Part shown: positions 3,821-5,620 of the stretch, in pieces
How the letters are laid out: every line of letters starts with the position of its first letter
Numbering within the stretch: position 1 is the stretch's first letter
DNA from: Lachnospiraceae bacterium
Lineage (GTDB): Bacteria; Bacillota; Clostridia; Lachnospirales; Lachnospiraceae
NCBI GenBank assembly: GCA_900770345.1
Contig: CAAGKF010000116.1
Span: forward strand, 1 to 5,620
Direction of reading: 5' to 3'
DNA: 5,620 bases
Position numbers and translations under genes: made by a program
Notes under the pieces: generated by a model
What the model saw: only the letters and a program-made list of their open reading frames with translations
The model's database searches: none
Told to the model about the DNA's origin: nothing

Positions 3821-5485
3821 ATGAATTTAAAGCTCGCATTTTCCTATCTGCGGCTTTCCATCGAGGAGGAGGGAAAAATCGGAGAATCGTCCAGCATCGC
3901 CAACCAGCGGATGATTGTCCAGAACTATTGTAAGCAGCACAACATCACCATCGTCCGCGAATTCGTGGATGATGGATGGTCCGGCGGCAACTTTAATCGT
4001 CCTGAATTTCAGGAAATGATTCGTCAATTGGAAGAAGGAAAAGCCAACATCGTCATCACCAAGGACCTGTCCCGATTGGGGCGCGATATGCGGGAAGCCA
4101 GCTACTATTCTGAGCAGTTCTTTCCTGAGCACGGCATCCACTATATTGCCATTGCGGACAACTTTGATTCGGAGATTGAGAACATCATGGCCCCGTTTCA
4201 GTTTGCCATGAATGAGGTCTATCTCCGGGACGGTTCCCGCAAGGTCAAGGATGTTCTTCGGAGCAAGCGGGCAGACGGCCAGTATTGCGCCTGCCCGCCC
4301 TACGGCTATAAGAAGAACCCGAGCGACAAAGCGCGATTGGTTCCCGATGAGAACACCGCTCCCGTTGTCCAGCGTATTTTTGAGAGAGCCGCTGCCGGAG
4401 ATTCTTCCAGACAAATCGCCATGGACCTGAATTCTGACGGAGTCATCCCTCCGTTGAAATATCGGGTCCTGTATCGGGATGAATTCAGCGAAAAAGGAGC
4501 CGCCAGAGCATCGGACACCTGGAACTATACCACGGTCAAGCGCATTTTGAAAAACCCGGTCTATCTGGGCCATACTCTTCTGGGCAAGAGCAGGAAGGTC
4601 AGCGTCAAGTCCAAGAAAAAGGTTCCGGTTCCCAAGGAAAACTGGTCCGTCACCGAAAACACCCATGAGCCTCTGGTTTCTCAGTTGCAGTTTGACCAGG
4701 CACAGGCAAACCTCGGAAAAGGTTCTTCTGACTACCGGGCATACGACCATGTTCGCAAGAGTATCTTCGGGGGGATTGCCTTTTGTGCCAAATGCGGCCA
4801 TGCGCTTTGCTCCTGCGGCACGGTATACAAGGGCGAGCGGGAAAAGTATTGGTATCTTTCCTGCATCAATCAGCGGCAGGACATTTCCAATCCATGTGAT
4901 GGTGTGCGTATCCGCTACGCTGATTTGGTGGAAGTCGTTCGACAAGACCTGAACAGTCTTCTGGACATGAGCGACGAGGAAGTCCGTCAGATGATGGATA
5001 GTCTCTTCGCTGAAAGTAATCAGAAATCTGCTCTGGAAGTCCGTAAAGCACGGCTTGACGCAGCCAACGCCAGAATGTTGACTATCGATAAAATCGTCAC
5101 AAAGCTCTATACAGATAATGCTGAGGGTAAATTGGACGACGAGCGGCTCAACCGCATGGTAGCCGAACTGGAAAAGGAGTCCGTTGCACTGAAAACGACC
5201 ATTGCGGAATTGTCACAGGAGAACCCTGCATCCAAGCAGCAGAAGAACTACGAAAAGTTTTTCAACTTGGCCCGCCAGTATTCCCATATCGAAACACTGG
5301 ACAGAGAGACGTTGCTGACTTTTGTCGAGCGCATTGAAGTCGGCCCCAAGGAACTGATGCCCGGGTTCGAGAAAGTCACCCATCGCAATATCCCCTATCG
5401 TCAGAGCATCCGCATCTTTTACAGGTTTATCGGTGAGCTTTCCGAAGAGCCCGTCAGAGACCTGCCTAAAGCTGTGAATACCTGA
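3821..5485 (+). CDS. Large serine recombinase, TnpX/TndX type
   Basis: A 554-residue site-specific recombinase that would excise and integrate the element through a covalent serine-DNA intermediate. Domains: resolvase catalytic domain about 5-145, with YLRLS carrying R11 and nucleophile S13, and KDLSRLGRD (81-89) with D82, S84, R85 and R88; Recombinase domain about 155-260; zinc ribbon about 320-360 with C322, C325, C348 and C359 as likely ligands (C330 and C332 are extra); coiled coil about 385-470; DUF4368-like C-terminal segment about 475-545. Length and order fit the TnpX group, so it looks intact. The ATG is chosen for AGGAGGA (3804-3810) ten bases upstream; in-frame starts at 3716, 3776 and 3791 have poorer signals and add a non-conserved extension. 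Its stop lies about 25 bases from the apparent element end, a usual position for these genes. Confidence 0.95.
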   Translation: MNLKLAFSYLRLSIEEEGKIGESSSIANQRMIVQNYCKQHNITIVREFVDDGWSGGNFNRPEFQEMIRQLEEGKANIVITKDLSRLGRDMREASYYSEQFFPEHGIHYIAIADNFDSEIENIMAPFQFAMNEVYLRDGSRKVKDVLRSKRADGQYCACPPYGYKKNPSDKARLVPDENTAPVVQRIFERAAAGDSSRQIAMDLNSDGVIPPLKYRVLYRDEFSEKGAARASDTWNYTTVKRILKNPVYLGHTLLGKSRKVSVKSKKKVPVPKENWSVTENTHEPLVSQLQFDQAQANLGKGSSDYRAYDHVRKSIFGGIAFCAKCGHALCSCGTVYKGEREKYWYLSCINQRQDISNPCDGVRIRYADLVEVVRQDLNSLLDMSDEEVRQMMDSLFAESNQKSALEVRKARLDAANARMLTIDKIVTKLYTDNAEGKLDDERLNRMVAELEKESVALKTTIAELSQENPASKQQKNYEKFFNLARQYSHIETLDRETLLTFVERIEVGPKELMPGFEKVTHRNIPYRQSIRIFYRFIGELSEEPVRDLPKAVNT

Positions 5486-5513
5486 CTTTTAAGATGGGAA
5501 AGGAACATCAAGG
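5486..5513. other. Apparent right end of the element (attachment junction)
   Basis: Between the recombinase stop and base 5513 the sequence matches neither the recombinase nor a SASP. From GAG 5514 onward the frame reads as conserved SASP (EVGVNLKEG). The crossover point should therefore lie near 5510-5516. Large serine recombinases use a core of two bases, too short to identify without the other end. Confidence 0.55.
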
Positions 5514-5620
5514 GAGGTCGGCGTGAACCTGAAGGAAGGCTACAACGGCGATCTGACCTCCCGCGAGGCCGGTTCTGTCGGCGGCCAGATGGTCAAGAAG
5601 ATGATCGAGTCCTACGAGAA
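5514..5620 (+). pseudogene. 5'-truncated alpha/beta-type small acid-soluble spore protein gene
   Basis: The frame runs EVGVNLKEGYNGDLTS, then REAGSVGGQMVKKMIESYE to the window edge. This is the C-terminal half of an alpha/beta SASP, the DNA-coating protein of forespores, with its conserved GxVGG(Q/E)MVK-type helix. The N-terminal half (start and first helix) is absent: the frame has a TAA at 5490-5492 and no ATG. The break lies beside the codons for the GPR protease site, which in intact SASPs has the form E-(I/F)-A|S-E-x-G-V. A GTG at 5523 with AGGGAGG upstream could be a fortuitous restart. The last few residues lie outside the window. Confidence 0.85.

Noticed and set aside
3827..4945. Long minus-strand open frame of 372 codons opposite the recombinase
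   Set aside because: It lies wholly antisense to a clear, domain-complete recombinase, and its product shows no recognisable domain. It is a codon-bias shadow.

Overview
The window looks like chromosomal DNA of a spore-forming Clostridia (Oscillospirales/Lachnospiraceae-like, inferred) that carries the right-hand end of a mobile element. Three things point there: a TnpX/TndX-type large serine recombinase with a TnpW-like small gene just upstream; consensus sigma-A promoters with AGGAGG-type ribosome sites; and, immediately after the recombinase, the C-terminal half of an alpha/beta-type small acid-soluble spore protein (SASP) gene.

Layout, left to right. Bases 1-460 hold a cluster of hairpins, a doubtful 44-codon reading frame and a good rho-independent terminator. 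Bases 460-1988 are a tightly coupled three-gene operon on the minus strand: an XRE helix-turn-helix protein fused to a DUF3883 (PD-(D/E)xK nuclease-like) domain, a protein with two helix-turn-helix domains, and an unrecognised 114-residue protein. A divergent control region (about 1990-2165) has a near-perfect promoter on each strand and several inverted repeats. To its right on the plus strand lie a small Cro/CI-type regulator and a Phd/Doc toxin-antitoxin pair ending at a terminator. A 360-base non-coding stretch follows with two promoters and an attenuator-like hairpin, then a chain of very short overlapping reading frames, the TnpW-like gene, and the 554-residue recombinase (3821-5485).

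How it fits together (inference): the recombinase moves the element, Phd/Doc stabilises it, and the regulators around 2000 probably control the nuclease-like operon and perhaps the recombinase, since the sequence ATATGGTATAA of the divergent operator recurs in the first promoter upstream of the recombinase leader. The element appears to have inserted inside a SASP gene, at or next to the codons for the conserved GPR protease cleavage site, leaving a 5'-truncated SASP. No N-terminal SASP half is visible, so the left end of the element lies outside the window.

The parts most likely to be undescribed are the XRE-DUF3883 / double-HTH / 114-residue operon and the use of a SASP gene as an integration site that excision would restore.
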